Shown here: piece by piece, positions 40,194-49,374 of the stretch | How the letters are laid out: each line of letters opens with the position of its first letter | How positions within the stretch are numbered: the stretch's first letter is position 1 | Assembly (NCBI GenBank): GCA_947500435.1 | Contig: CANMRV010000009.1 | Span: forward strand, 1 to 64,000 | Source: an uncultured Flavobacteriaceae bacterium | Lineage (GTDB): Bacteria; Bacteroidota; Bacteroidia; Flavobacteriales; Flavobacteriaceae | Reading direction: 5' to 3' | Length of the DNA stretch: 64,000 nt | Program-made: the position numbers and the translations under genes | Notes under the pieces: model-generated | Told to the model about the DNA's origin: nothing | Database searches by the model: none | The model's input: the letters and a program-made list of their open reading frames with translations, nothing else

Positions 40194-40898
40194 TTAACGG
40201 TTTTCGAAAGTACATTTATACTTCAAACCAATAATATGCTGATTATCAGTATTTTCATTTCCGATACCACTTTCGAGACGATAATAAACTCCTAAATCTC
40301 CAGCTTTTTTAAAGCTATAAGATGTACCTATGGTAATACGATATTTGTCAAGTTCGGTGTCTTCCCTTTTTTCGAATCTACTGAATAACTCCGCAGCTAA
40401 TTCTGGATCAAGTGGCCAGTTTTTGATTTTGTATTCTAGGCCTGTTTTGAAACGAAGTCTGCTTACCGCGAAATTTTCTTGGTCTTCGGATAGCCCAAGT
40501 TCCCGTTTATTCTGATACCGTAATCGATATCCCAATCTGATATTACCTAACTTATGTTTGAAATCGGCATCAATGTGAAACCTAAAATGGTCCTCATACC
40601 CTTGGACTCTTCCTCTATCGTCATTTTCACGAATATACCTTAGACCTACACCCAATCTAAACCCCTTGAATAATTTGCGTCTCACCGAAAATTCAGTGAA
40701 GTATTCATCAACTGTAGAAATGTTTGATTTAAGACGCAATTGACCTTCCAAGCCTAAATCCCAATTATCATCGACTTCATAACCTAGCTTCAGTGAGGTC
40801 CATGAGGCTAAATCATTGTTTTCTTGGGAAAACAAGGAAGTGGAAATCAAACTAAAAACACTAAAAAAGAACACTATTCTGAGGAACTTCATATCCAA
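40194..40898 (-). CDS. DUF2490 outer-membrane beta-barrel protein
   Basis: 234 residues; a Met at residue 3 is an alternative start. Signal peptide ends near LFSQ. The mature chain is a run of amphipathic strands of 8-12 residues: ASWTSLKLGYEVDDNWDLGLEGQLRL, YFTEFSVRRKLFKGFRLGVGLRYI, IRLGYRLRYQNKREL, RLRFKTGLEYKI and a last strand HIIGLKYKCTF ending near the C terminus, as expected for an outer-membrane barrel. It is last in an operon with a VTC-domain protein and DUF4956, a grouping that recurs in Bacteroidota. It may be the outer-membrane exit or sensor for whatever polymer that pair handles. Confidence 0.82.
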   Translation of the reverse strand: MDMKFLRIVFFFSVFSLISTSLFSQENNDLASWTSLKLGYEVDDNWDLGLEGQLRLKSNISTVDEYFTEFSVRRKLFKGFRLGVGLRYIRENDDRGRVQGYEDHFRFHIDADFKHKLGNIRLGYRLRYQNKRELGLSEDQENFAVSRLRFKTGLEYKIKNWPLDPELAAELFSRFEKREDTELDKYRITIGTSYSFKKAGDLGVYYRLESGIGNENTDNQHIIGLKYKCTFENR

Positions 40899-40907
40899 GG
40901 CTATCTT

Positions 40908-41513
40908 TTATTTTTCATTGTAATAGTAGATGGTAATAATAGCAACGTCTTTTAGGAAGTCAATATTGCCGATTTTAATACGATTGATGGTGATACCAGT
41001 TCTATTCTCCAAATCTTGAATAAGAAGGTCTTCTTTATCCGGAGTTACGTTTTCTATCTTCTCGTAAATAATCTCCTTTGAAACTTCATTCTTAAGCAAC
41101 CAAAAACGCTCGATTACCATAATGGCAAAGACTACGACCAAGTTGGCAGCGAAAATCTCAGCATAACTCATTTTCTTATTAGCAAGGGCATTGATGACTG
41201 ACACACCGATTACAACGAATAAATAAGTCATTTCTTTAATAGCAATGGGGTCCGTACGATATCGAATAATACCAAAAATGGCGAAGAGTCCTAGTGCCAT
41301 ACCAATATCAAGCTCGTACTTCTTAAGGGTAAAGCATAAGAAGAACACGATTATACTTATCATATAATAGGTGAAAAGATAGTCTTTACTCCTCGTTTTT
41401 GGATAGTATAAAAAACGAACGATAACCGTTAAAAAAATAATATTTACACAAAATCTGAACATCATTTTGTAAAAATCATTGTCGAAAAGTGGTATTTCTA
41501 GAAAATCCATCAA
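40908..41513 (-). CDS. DUF4956 inner-membrane protein
   Basis: 201 residues. Five or so membrane helices in the first 150 residues (MFRFCVNIIFLTVIVRFLYY, YLFTYYMISIIVFFLCFTL, MALGLFAIFGIIRYRTDPI, TYLFVVIGVSVINALAN, IFAANLVVVFAIMVIERFWLL) and a cytoplasmic ferredoxin-like tail (NRTGITINRIKIGNIDFLKDVAIITIYY). The FGIIRYRTDPI motif is the DUF4956 signature. It overlaps the VTC-domain gene by four bases. DUF4956 proteins almost always accompany VTC domains and probably form the membrane channel that moves the polymer. Confidence 0.85.
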   Translation of the reverse strand: MMDFLEIPLFDNDFYKMMFRFCVNIIFLTVIVRFLYYPKTRSKDYLFTYYMISIIVFFLCFTLKKYELDIGMALGLFAIFGIIRYRTDPIAIKEMTYLFVVIGVSVINALANKKMSYAEIFAANLVVVFAIMVIERFWLLKNEVSKEIIYEKIENVTPDKEDLLIQDLENRTGITINRIKIGNIDFLKDVAIITIYYYNEK

Positions 41514-42262
41514 GTGCCTGTTATTTTATTAATTTTTCTAATTTTTTCTTTAAACAAATTATGTTTCAAATTCTCATGCAATGAAGTCATGCCCACGCAA
41601 TACTTACTTATTCGAAAAGGTGTAATACGCTTGGATTTAAGTGACTTAAAAACTTCAGTGCTCCGAGATAATTTTTCTTGCTTTACTTCTGCAATTACTA
41701 AGTTAGCGTAATGCATTGTGTCTTTATCAGATTTAAAAGTAATTCCAAAATCGAATGTTACTCTTTCCTTTTCGGTATTATTTACCAATGTAATTCTATT
41801 GAATTGATTATATAGAACTGAATTCGGATTCAAATTATCCGTGACTACAGTGTCAATAAAATTTAAGCATTCAGAAGGTAAGGTAGATTCAAAACCAGAT
41901 ATTCGTCTTCGCATTTTAGCCGTTCTTCCTTTATTGTTTTTTTTCTTTACTTCGACATAGCAAACTCCTGTATTTGCGTATTCACGAATTCTAACCTTGG
42001 TCCTATTTATCTTCCCATTATGATGGTCGTTATAGAACCTATGATCTTCTGTGTCAAAATACAAGTTTTTATAAGCAGAGATTCTATTTCCATCTATTTC
42101 CAAAATAGTATAATGGTTAGAAAGATTATCTAAAACTGAACATAACAAATCTTTGTGAAATATAAATTTAGTGTCGACCCGATTCATCAGAGCTACTTTA
42201 TCCATCTCATTAAGTCGAATTGGCTTTAGGGATTCTAATGTGTTGGTTAAATGGATAGACAT
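41510..42262 (-). CDS. VTC-domain polyphosphate polymerase-like protein
   Basis: 250 residues forming a tunnel-fold triphosphate enzyme domain. Basic and acidic tunnel residues are visible: MNRVDTKFIFHKDLL near the start, YKNLYFDTEDHRFYNDHHNGKINRTKVRIREYANTGVCYVEVKKKNNKGRTAKMRR, and NLVIAEVKQEKLSRSTEVF towards the end with LKSKRITPFRISKYCVGM. In yeast Vtc4 this domain makes polyphosphate from ATP. It is the first gene of the VTC-DUF4956-DUF2490 operon, so polyphosphate or a similar polymer is probably made at the inner membrane and may be exported. Confidence 0.85.
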   Translation of the reverse strand: MSIHLTNTLESLKPIRLNEMDKVALMNRVDTKFIFHKDLLCSVLDNLSNHYTILEIDGNRISAYKNLYFDTEDHRFYNDHHNGKINRTKVRIREYANTGVCYVEVKKKNNKGRTAKMRRRISGFESTLPSECLNFIDTVVTDNLNPNSVLYNQFNRITLVNNTEKERVTFDFGITFKSDKDTMHYANLVIAEVKQEKLSRSTEVFKSLKSKRITPFRISKYCVGMTSLHENLKHNLFKEKIRKINKITGT

Positions 42263-42429
42263 TGAAACTGTATATTCTATAAAGAGAAGCTGGTAAGAAT
42301 TAATTCATGTTAAATTAACAATTACTTTGATATCACACCTTTAATATTTGAAAATAGTAGGAATGTATCACAATTATTCAATGCAATACAGTTTGGCGAA
42401 ATGCTAATAAGTAGTTTCTGGTGGGAAAA

Positions 42430-43665
42430 TTATCTTTTTAATAGAAAATAGCCCCTTACGTCGGCTGCATTTAGAAGTTCAATGGAATACCAATACGAAT
42501 CTGCTGGAAGGTTTCTTCCATTGAAAGTGCCATCCCAGCCCTGTCCAGACAGCAGTTGCTTCAATAGTTTTCCATGCCGATCAAACACGAAAATCTTATT
42601 AATACTTATATTTTCTGTTGAAACAACGGTCCATAAATCATTAAAGCCATCATTATTTGGAGTAAAAAATTTAGGAACGCCATTTTTTAAATCATTCGGG
42701 TCGGGGCCCTCCACCCTGAAAGAAATTATCTGACATGATTCTGAGATTTCATCTCCTTTATATGTATTTATTTTAATATAGATAGTCGTACCCATGGGAA
42801 GGTCTTCGGTTAAGGTATACGAAGTACTATCGCCCACGTCTTCTGCATTTACGATATCAGTTCCATTTAGTGATGTTCCGACGGATAGGATAAAGCCGTC
42901 TGTATTTGGGACCCCATTCCATTCAAAAGTTGCATTCGGATTTACATTCGAAGAACCGTTGAGAGGAAAAACCCATTCCGCACAATCGGGCAATGGCAAT
43001 GGGTCTCCGGTGGTAATCATGATTGGAGCACATCCTATAGCATTACCTTGGGCATTATATGGAATCATGGTAATAAAATACTTTGTGCGAGGTTCAAAAT
43101 TGGGTGGTTTATAATTGGTCCCGTTACCAACATTTTCTTCCCGAAGAATATATTCTCCATCAATTTCTTTTGCTCTAATCGTCATAAGATAACCAGTGGC
43201 TGTAAAGTCACGAATCCAAGTGATGTTTGAATTAACTGGAACCAACTCAGCGCCATCTTGAGGGTTTATAATTTGAGTACAGCGAGGCACCATTCCACTT
43301 GTGGTAGTAAATCTAAGTTCAGAACAAGTGGCACTGTCTCCCGCAGCATTGTAAGGTGTTATTGTCAGAAAGACGGAGGTAAGAATATCGAACCCTCCCG
43401 GCAATTGATAGGATGTGGCATTACCTACATCAAAATCATCAACTAGGTCATTATTTCCTGATGAACTGCCGATAGTTATGCGATATCCTGTTGCATCTGG
43501 TGAACTTGTCCATTCTATTGCTGTATCGACTGGTACATCAACAGACCCCTCGACAGGAACAGTCAAACCAGGACAAACGGGTGCTTGGCTCAAACCCTGC
43601 CAAGAAGATAAAATCAAAGCAGCTATAAGAATTCTGCTGAAGTTTAAAGGAATACCCATTTTCAT
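42430..43665 (-). CDS. Type IX-secreted (gliding type B C-terminal domain) repeat protein
   Basis: 411 residues with signal peptide (ILIAALILSSWQGLSQ). Three tandem fibronectin-III/Ig-like units of ~95 residues each open with a CP/CTQ/CAEWxxPxxG word and carry VPVDTAIEWTSSPDATGYRITIG, VPVNSNITWIRDFTATGYLMTI and VNPNATFEWNGVPNTDGFILSVG. The last ~85 residues, KFFTPNNDGFNDLWTV...KIFVFDRHGKLLKQL...WDGTFNGRNLPADSYWYSIEL, are the type B sorting domain that directs export by the type IX system and surface attachment. It is probably an adhesin or a surface scaffold protein. It is a single gene. Confidence 0.9.
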   Translation of the reverse strand: MKMGIPLNFSRILIAALILSSWQGLSQAPVCPGLTVPVEGSVDVPVDTAIEWTSSPDATGYRITIGSSSGNNDLVDDFDVGNATSYQLPGGFDILTSVFLTITPYNAAGDSATCSELRFTTTSGMVPRCTQIINPQDGAELVPVNSNITWIRDFTATGYLMTIRAKEIDGEYILREENVGNGTNYKPPNFEPRTKYFITMIPYNAQGNAIGCAPIMITTGDPLPLPDCAEWVFPLNGSSNVNPNATFEWNGVPNTDGFILSVGTSLNGTDIVNAEDVGDSTSYTLTEDLPMGTTIYIKINTYKGDEISESCQIISFRVEGPDPNDLKNGVPKFFTPNNDGFNDLWTVVSTENISINKIFVFDRHGKLLKQLLSGQGWDGTFNGRNLPADSYWYSIELLNAADVRGYFLLKR

Positions 43666-43914
43666 AGTACGCTTTCTTCTAGCAAACGGACATAATAGTG
43701 TTCTTTTGAACTAATATGGAGTTCACATGTCTATAAAACTTATGGCCAAACCAAAAATTCTCGTTTAGCCAAGTGTCTAATATAGAAAAAATATGTTACG
43801 GGAATATCACGGACAGCCAATGGAATAGGCCGTATATATTAAAACAAATGGGTTCGAAATTTTATGTCAAATTGTAGACCGGAATACCAATGGAGTAAAT
43901 CTAATGGACTACAA

Positions 43915-44367
43915 CTAGGCTTTCTTCACCCGGACAGCATTCATTCCTTTCATACCCCTTTCAAGTTCAAAGGAAACTTTATCATTTTCAGCTATTTCAT
44001 CAATCAAACCGCTTACGTGAACGAAGTACTTCTCGTTATTTTCAGAGTCGATAATAAAACCAAAACCTTTTGAAGTATCGAAGAAAGATACCTTCCCTTT
44101 TCTGATTGGGTCTTCTTCTTCTTGCTCTTCTTTCTTTGGAATGCCTAAAACTATACTTTCAGCATCAATTTTAACCTTCTTGGTTGGGTCGGGAGGTGTG
44201 TCAGTAAAATGTCCGTTTTCATCAACATACACAAGCTGATCTTCAAATGAAGCCCCAACATTGGAATTCGCTTGGCGTTCCGCTTTCTTTTTTGCTTTTT
44301 CTTCACGTTTTTTTAAACGTTTCTTTTCCCGTTCTTTTTTACCATAGGTCTCTTGAGCTCTAGCCAT
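43915..44367 (-). CDS. Cold-shock-domain protein with basic N-terminal extension
   Basis: 150 residues. The first ~35 (KKEREKKRLKKREEKAKKKA) are a highly basic helix, then a linker, and residues ~85-150 are a cold-shock domain: GKVSFFDTSKGFGFIIDSEN carries RNP1 (KGFGFI), YFVHVSGL RNP2 (FVHVS), then KVSFELERGMKGMNAVRVK. It binds single-stranded RNA or DNA. The extended form, about twice the length of a plain CspA, is common in Bacteroidota and is probably an RNA chaperone with extra RNA contacts. It stands alone; nothing else is seen in the 249-base gap before the next gene downstream. Confidence 0.88.
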   Translation of the reverse strand: MARAQETYGKKEREKKRLKKREEKAKKKAERQANSNVGASFEDQLVYVDENGHFTDTPPDPTKKVKIDAESIVLGIPKKEEQEEEDPIRKGKVSFFDTSKGFGFIIDSENNEKYFVHVSGLIDEIAENDKVSFELERGMKGMNAVRVKKA

Positions 44368-44568
44368 AGTTTATATTCTGTTGTAGTTTAAATTTTCAAA
44401 AGCCAAAAGTGACTATTGAAGAAAGGAAAATAACTCCTTTTCGAATCTTTCAAAGATAAGTTTGTATATGCTGCTTAGCAAGAACTTTGCCAAATAGTTG
44501 TTAACCATCCCATTATTTTGGATGAAATGACCACAACAACCCGATGAATGACAACATATTTTTAAATA

Positions 44569-44580
44569 ATCGTATACGAT
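44569..44580. promoter_or_regulatory. GntR-type operator before its regulator gene
   Basis: ATCGTATACGAT is a perfect 12-base palindrome, 16 bases before the GntR-family start codon. Flanking bases extend it imperfectly (AAATAAT on the left, ATATTAT on the right). Its core GTATAC fits the GT-N-AC half-site symmetry of FCD-type GntR regulators, so autoregulation is likely. Confidence 0.6.
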
Positions 44581-44596
44581 ATATTATATTTAAGCC

Positions 44597-45232
44597 ATGC
44601 TAATTAAAACAAGTTTTCGGGATCAAGTGCGTGAATTTCTTCTTAATGAGATGAAACAGGGTAATTTACACGAAGGGCAAACTATAAACCTGGCTGCCTT
44701 AGCGCGCAAGCTTGATGTCAGCGTAACCCCTATTCGAGAGGCCTTGACACAATTACAACAATCACGTATAATAACGGCAATTCCCAATCGAGGATTCATA
44801 ATTTCCGAACTAAGTCTAAAGGAGGCAAAAGACCTCTACGAACTGGTGGCTGATTTAGAAGTATTGGCAATCGAGAACTCAGAATTCGATGTCGAGTCAA
44901 TTGCGCAACTCAAAAAACAACAGCTGGTTTTTAAAAATGCGGAAGATACCGTGGCCCGAATCAACGCGAAATTAGGATTTCACAAATTGCTTACCCAAAA
45001 GTATGGCAATAGTCTAGCACAACATATTCTGGACGACTTAAAGATTCGAATTTTCTTTTACGAACGGGAGTTTATGGCCGATGACCTACTATATTCAAAA
45101 TCTGATAATCAGCATGATGCTATCATTTCAGCTATTGAAGATGATAATGTACCTACTGCAGCATTGGTCCTAAAGATGAATTGGATGTTGATTTTGGATT
45201 ATATTCAAAGACAGTTATGGGAGGTATTATAA
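44597..45232 (+). CDS. GntR-family (FCD subfamily) transcriptional regulator
   Basis: 211 residues. Residues ~10-75 are the winged helix (FRDQVREFLLNEMKQGNLHEGQTINLAALARKLDVSVTPIREALTQLQQSRIITAIPNRGFIISELS), the rest an all-helical FCD effector domain with AKDLYELVADLEVLAIEN and metal-ligand-type residues (HKLLTQKY, QHDAIISAI). FCD regulators respond to sugar acids, amino acids or fatty acids. A perfect palindrome lies just before its gene, suggesting that it controls itself. Only a small unknown membrane protein follows on the same strand, so other targets must be elsewhere. Confidence 0.88.
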   Translation: MLIKTSFRDQVREFLLNEMKQGNLHEGQTINLAALARKLDVSVTPIREALTQLQQSRIITAIPNRGFIISELSLKEAKDLYELVADLEVLAIENSEFDVESIAQLKKQQLVFKNAEDTVARINAKLGFHKLLTQKYGNSLAQHILDDLKIRIFFYEREFMADDLLYSKSDNQHDAIISAIEDDNVPTAALVLKMNWMLILDYIQRQLWEVL

Positions 45233-45252
45233 TAAACACACCATTCACTTAA

Positions 45253-45624
45253 ATGCAATCAAATAAAGTCAAACTCCTAAATAATTACCAACTTTATCAA
45301 TTGGTTAATAATAATTTATTGGATGAAGAAACCAGGAATAAAGCACGTCAAGAACTTGCCTTTCGAAATATTTCTACTCTTGAACGAAAACAGCTGGAGC
45401 GGCGATACCAATCAACGTTTGCTAAGTCCAATGAAGAATTAGATGCCCATACCTGGGATCCTTTTTATACAGCATTCGCTTGGAAAAAACATTTTAAAAA
45501 AATTGCACTACTTAGGTCTTTTAATAGAAAAAGCGAAGCAAAGACCTATCAATTAAAGTTCTATGTTGGACTATTGATTTACGCCCTCTTGTTTATTTTG
45601 TTGATTCATCTTCTTGGAAAATAG
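45253..45624 (+). CDS. Tail-anchored small protein of unknown function
   Basis: 123 residues, no signal peptide. The first ~95 are hydrophilic and helical (LLNNYQLYQLVNNNLLDEETRNKARQELAFRNISTLERKQLERRYQ), ending in a single membrane helix, FYVGLLIYALLFILLIHLL, right at the C terminus, so it is a tail-anchored inner-membrane protein with a cytoplasmic domain. It starts 20 bases after the GntR gene and may be co-transcribed. No family recognised. Confidence 0.6.
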   Translation: MQSNKVKLLNNYQLYQLVNNNLLDEETRNKARQELAFRNISTLERKQLERRYQSTFAKSNEELDAHTWDPFYTAFAWKKHFKKIALLRSFNRKSEAKTYQLKFYVGLLIYALLFILLIHLLGK

Positions 45625-45627
45625 AAG

Positions 45628-46488
45628 CTACCAAAACCTAGGGATTAATTTAGGAACCCTTTTCTTATATTCCCAATAACCTGATTTACGTTCTAACATT
45701 CGGTCTTCTTTCAAGGGAATGGAGATTACAACAAACAAGCATAACATCATTAAAGAACCAACCATAGTCATTGCTGGTTCTCCAAAAGAATACCCAATCA
45801 GAAATATTCCAAACCAAAATAAGATCTCTCCTAAATAGTTAGGATTCCTTGAACGTCCCCATATTCCCGTGTCTAACAAATCTGTAGACTTTGGATTTGG
45901 TCTTCTTCGAAATTTTGCAAGTTGATTATCAGCAACGAATTCAAGGGCCACACCAGATAGAGAAACAAGCATTCCTATAAAAAATAACCATGTGTGTTCT
46001 AAGGGCCTTGAGAAGATATCAAACAAAGGCCACATTGCTGAAAAGACCATTGCCGTCGGAAACAGATGTATGCCAAAAAAGTTAACCAATGGATAGAACA
46101 CCCCTGTTTGTTCTGCAAGGTCCTTATACCTCCAATCCTCTTGCTCAAAACCTGACCATGACCTTGCCCAATTCAAAGTCAATCTCCAAGACCAAATACT
46201 AACTGTTAAAAAGGTAAGCAAGTGAAATATGGTTAGTTCATTAAAATGAATACAACATAACAAAACAACAGTGTAAAAGGGGATAACACTCCAATAAGCA
46301 TCATAAACGGAGCTATTTTTTTTAATTACGGAAAAAATGAAACAAACCACTGTCATTACGAAACTGGTGGCCATGAAACGAAATATTTGGTCAGGAATGG
46401 GAATATATTTCCAAGTGAAAAATCCACTTAATGCAATAATGACATAAATGGCAATAATTTGAATAAGATGATTGGTTCTGCTTTTCAA
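45628..46488 (-). CDS. DUF1295 / steroid 5-alpha-reductase-like membrane protein
   Basis: 286 residues and about seven membrane helices. The C-terminal half has the DUF1295 marks: LTFLTVSIWSWRLTLNWARSWSGFEQEDWRYKDLAEQ, ALEFVADNQLAKFRR, LLDTGIWGRSRNPNYLGEILFWFGIFL and a closing DRMLERKSGYWEYKKRVPKLIPRFW. The RNPNYxGE motif binds NADPH or methyl donor in related isoprenylcysteine methyltransferases and steroid reductases. Probable lipid-modifying reductase. It follows the penicillin acylase gene by ten bases. Confidence 0.85.
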   Translation of the reverse strand: MKSRTNHLIQIIAIYVIIALSGFFTWKYIPIPDQIFRFMATSFVMTVVCFIFSVIKKNSSVYDAYWSVIPFYTVVLLCCIHFNELTIFHLLTFLTVSIWSWRLTLNWARSWSGFEQEDWRYKDLAEQTGVFYPLVNFFGIHLFPTAMVFSAMWPLFDIFSRPLEHTWLFFIGMLVSLSGVALEFVADNQLAKFRRRPNPKSTDLLDTGIWGRSRNPNYLGEILFWFGIFLIGYSFGEPAMTMVGSLMMLCLFVVISIPLKEDRMLERKSGYWEYKKRVPKLIPRFW

Positions 46489-46498
46489 ACTTATAGTT

Positions 46499-48847
46499 TT
46501 ATTTATTCGCTGGGATTAGCAAAGTTGTTCTATTTGTGACTTCCTCTATCATTTCCCTAGAGTAATAGGATGGGAAATATTCATTCTTAGCCCACATCTC
46601 AAAAAGATTATTATAATATGGACTTTCCGAGTTTTCTGATTGTCCTGGAGAATTAATCATCAAGGTCTTATCCCAATCACTTACATCCGTAATGAATTTA
46701 AAAGTCCCTCCATGGGTTTGGTTGTCATTATTACCTGTGGAATTTACGGTATAACCACTTCCACCTCTTGGCAATGGTCCCACATTTAAACTGTTTTGTT
46801 CGGATTCATTGATAAACTTTGACATGACATTTTGCATTGCAGAATGCTTATATTTAGATTGGCCATACTGCCAATTGTTCATTTCGGAACCAAGTTTTTC
46901 CTCTAAGTTTTTCATGGCCATTTCAAAGGTGCGTACTAGAAATTCTTTTTTATTCAATTTTGTTCCAGAAGGTCCAAAAGTATCCTCATCTGATTGAAAC
47001 CAGATCATTATTTTCTGTAACTGAATGGATAACAGGCCTTTAACTTCTTTCGGAATGAAGGCTTTTTCAACTTCATCATGAATAACACGCTCCCACATTG
47101 TATAGATGGCTGCTTCAATGGAATTAGGATTAAGAGAGTAATCCCAATTTGCAAGCATGGCTTTACCTTTTTTTGCTTTTTCGGAAACTAGCTCAATTTT
47201 GTCAAGCATTGGCACCAATTTTCGGGCTGGAAGTGATACATAATCAGATTGTAAATCGCTCATATCTTCAAGCGTAAACTTTTTTTCCTCATTTAATACT
47301 TCTGCTATTCTTTCTCCCCTAAAGGGATCTGCCCAAACGTAGTTGAGGGTCTCCATGTGTTCATAACCGTCAGATGTAACATGCTCATTGGCCGTTGCCA
47401 AAAACCCTTTATTCGGATTATGTTCATTCGGACGCTGAGCAATCGGAAGATATCCTTCCCAATCATAACTTCCATCTCCTGGGATCGGAACCAAGCCACT
47501 AAAATTCTTTCGTATGGGAGTAATACCCACAGCTTGCCAACCAATGTTTCCCTTCTTATCAGCCCAGACCATATTTTCAGCCGGAATGTTGCTATAGGTG
47601 CAGGCATCTTTGAATTCTTCCCAGGTTTTCGATTGATCCATTCGAAGAGAAGCTAAATAGGGCGCTCCACCCTTTTCAAGCCAAGCACATTTCACGGCAT
47701 ATGCCTTATGATTTGCAGAGTCAATATATGTTATAGGTCCGTGAACTGAATAACGGTGCGTTGTTTTTACCACATCTTGCCCTTTTACCTGAATTTCATC
47801 TGATATCTCCTCCATGGGCTTCCATTCGTCTTTATATTTGTATTCTGATAAGTTCTCAGGGTTTAAATCATATACATACAAATCCTCTCCGTCAGTTCTG
47901 AAAATGGTCAGTCCCCAAGCGCCATATTCATTATGTCCAATTGAAACACCGGGAATTTCCGGCTCCCCTCCCCCAATGACATTCCATCCTGGAGCCACCA
48001 AATGAACCATATATCTTAAGGATGGCAATGCCACTCTTCGGTGAGGGTCATTGGCCAGCATAGGAGCACCACTGTCCGTCTTAGAGCCATGTACGGCCCA
48101 ATTGTTACTACCATCATCCCATTCTGTATTTACAATATCAGCATCTTCAAAAGTCACTCCACTAGCATATGCTTTGTGCAGTTCTAGAATTTTATCTGAA
48201 AATAGTGATCCATCAATTGACCGATCAAGATCTAACTTAGGGTCGTTAGGGTGAAACCACATTAGTTCTTTCACTTTTGCCGCTCCTACTTTTGCGACAG
48301 CCATACCTAAATTCAATTCTTGACTGACATTACCTTTAAGACCTTGGTGTCTTGAAATTACCACCTCAGGTGTCCATTTTTTTGGTTGAATACCAAGCAT
48401 TTTGAATTCCAATGGGAGTTTTTCAGGAGTCTTTAAAATCTCCTCTATATAGGCGTTTACCCCATTGGTGTAAGCATGAATGATTTCTGAACCTTGGGGG
48501 TGATAGTGATTTAGTTCATTCTCCAAATCACCACGAAATTGAAATAAACGTGTTCCAATATCACGTTTTATCTCATCGGGACCAAGAATCTCCGCAACTG
48601 TACCTGTTGCTTGTCTGCGCCAAATTTCAAACTGAAAAAGGCGATCTTTAACGGCAGCGTAGCCTTGGGCAAAGAAAAGATCCTGCTGGTTCTTAGCATA
48701 AATATGATTGACACCCCATTGATCTCTTAAAATTTCAACAGGCTCAGAAAGACCTGCAGTTAAAATTTCATTTTCTTTTTGAGATACCTTACAAGAAGAA
48801 ACTAGCAAGATTACTAGGACAAGCCTATAAAATTGGGAAAGGGGCAT
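46499..48847 (-). CDS. Penicillin acylase family amidohydrolase lipoprotein
   Basis: 782 residues, lipobox LVSSCKV (Cys19). It is an Ntn-hydrolase precursor: residues ~30-245 form the alpha chain (VEILRDQWGVNHIYAKNQQDLFFAQGYAAVKDRLFQFEIWRR), and Ser247 in DDGSNNWAVHGSKT is the autocatalytic cleavage site and nucleophile of the beta chain. NDPHRRVALPSLRYMVHL and IGHNEYGAWGLTIF contribute to the active site. Length and layout are normal for the family. Relatives hydrolyse penicillins, acyl-homoserine lactones or other amides, and a quorum-quenching role is possible but not shown. Forms a likely operon with DUF1295. Confidence 0.9.
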   Translation of the reverse strand: MPLSQFYRLVLVILLVSSCKVSQKENEILTAGLSEPVEILRDQWGVNHIYAKNQQDLFFAQGYAAVKDRLFQFEIWRRQATGTVAEILGPDEIKRDIGTRLFQFRGDLENELNHYHPQGSEIIHAYTNGVNAYIEEILKTPEKLPLEFKMLGIQPKKWTPEVVISRHQGLKGNVSQELNLGMAVAKVGAAKVKELMWFHPNDPKLDLDRSIDGSLFSDKILELHKAYASGVTFEDADIVNTEWDDGSNNWAVHGSKTDSGAPMLANDPHRRVALPSLRYMVHLVAPGWNVIGGGEPEIPGVSIGHNEYGAWGLTIFRTDGEDLYVYDLNPENLSEYKYKDEWKPMEEISDEIQVKGQDVVKTTHRYSVHGPITYIDSANHKAYAVKCAWLEKGGAPYLASLRMDQSKTWEEFKDACTYSNIPAENMVWADKKGNIGWQAVGITPIRKNFSGLVPIPGDGSYDWEGYLPIAQRPNEHNPNKGFLATANEHVTSDGYEHMETLNYVWADPFRGERIAEVLNEEKKFTLEDMSDLQSDYVSLPARKLVPMLDKIELVSEKAKKGKAMLANWDYSLNPNSIEAAIYTMWERVIHDEVEKAFIPKEVKGLLSIQLQKIMIWFQSDEDTFGPSGTKLNKKEFLVRTFEMAMKNLEEKLGSEMNNWQYGQSKYKHSAMQNVMSKFINESEQNSLNVGPLPRGGSGYTVNSTGNNDNQTHGGTFKFITDVSDWDKTLMINSPGQSENSESPYYNNLFEMWAKNEYFPSYYSREMIEEVTNRTTLLIPANK

Positions 48848-48913
48848 ATAGTAAATGGTTCAACAGTTGGTTTCTAAAAATACGAATTTTTAGGAACCTC
48901 TAAAAAAGTTAAT

Positions 48914-49327
48914 CTACTTTCTATCTTTTATTCGATACATAAACTTTAATCCACTCCAATCTTGATCGACTGCACAGACTTTTACATCAACCAACCCATT
49001 TTCCAAAAGATATTCCCGAATGTAATCACGATTTAAGTCTGTTTCGATTTTTGAACTTCCCTTAGGCCAGCTAACCCAAAGCATTCCCGTCATCTTGAGA
49101 GCTGGTTTTAATTGTAAGGATTGCTTTTCAAAATCAACTTTTCTAGTGCAGAAAAGATGAATAAAATCAATGGATTCCCTGGGTGGATTTTCTACGTAAT
49201 TCACCTCAGGCATATCTTCAAAAAGCAAAATGTAGTGAGAAGGTTCGTTAACTAGAAGTACAATATGACCCTCTTTAATTCCAAGCTTTTTTGCCAAAGG
49301 AGTGGTCGAATATCCTGAAGAGCTCAT
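48914..49327 (-). CDS. DUF3052 domain protein
   Basis: 137 residues, no signal. It opens SSSGYSTTPLAKKLGIKEGHIVLLVNEP, the DUF3052 signature, with FIHLFCTRKVDFEKQSLQLKPALKMTGMLWVSWPKGSSK in the middle and RDYIREYLLENGLVDVKVCAVDQDWSGLKFMYR at the end. The structure is a compact alpha/beta fold of unknown function, widespread in soil and marine bacteria. It stands between the penicillin acylase gene and the sigma-factor pair on the same strand, with gaps of 66 and 47 bases. Confidence 0.82.
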   Translation of the reverse strand: MSSSGYSTTPLAKKLGIKEGHIVLLVNEPSHYILLFEDMPEVNYVENPPRESIDFIHLFCTRKVDFEKQSLQLKPALKMTGMLWVSWPKGSSKIETDLNRDYIREYLLENGLVDVKVCAVDQDWSGLKFMYRIKDRK

Positions 49328-49374
49328 AATGATATAGTTTTCTCCAAATTAGTAAATTTTAGCAAGGAAGCACA

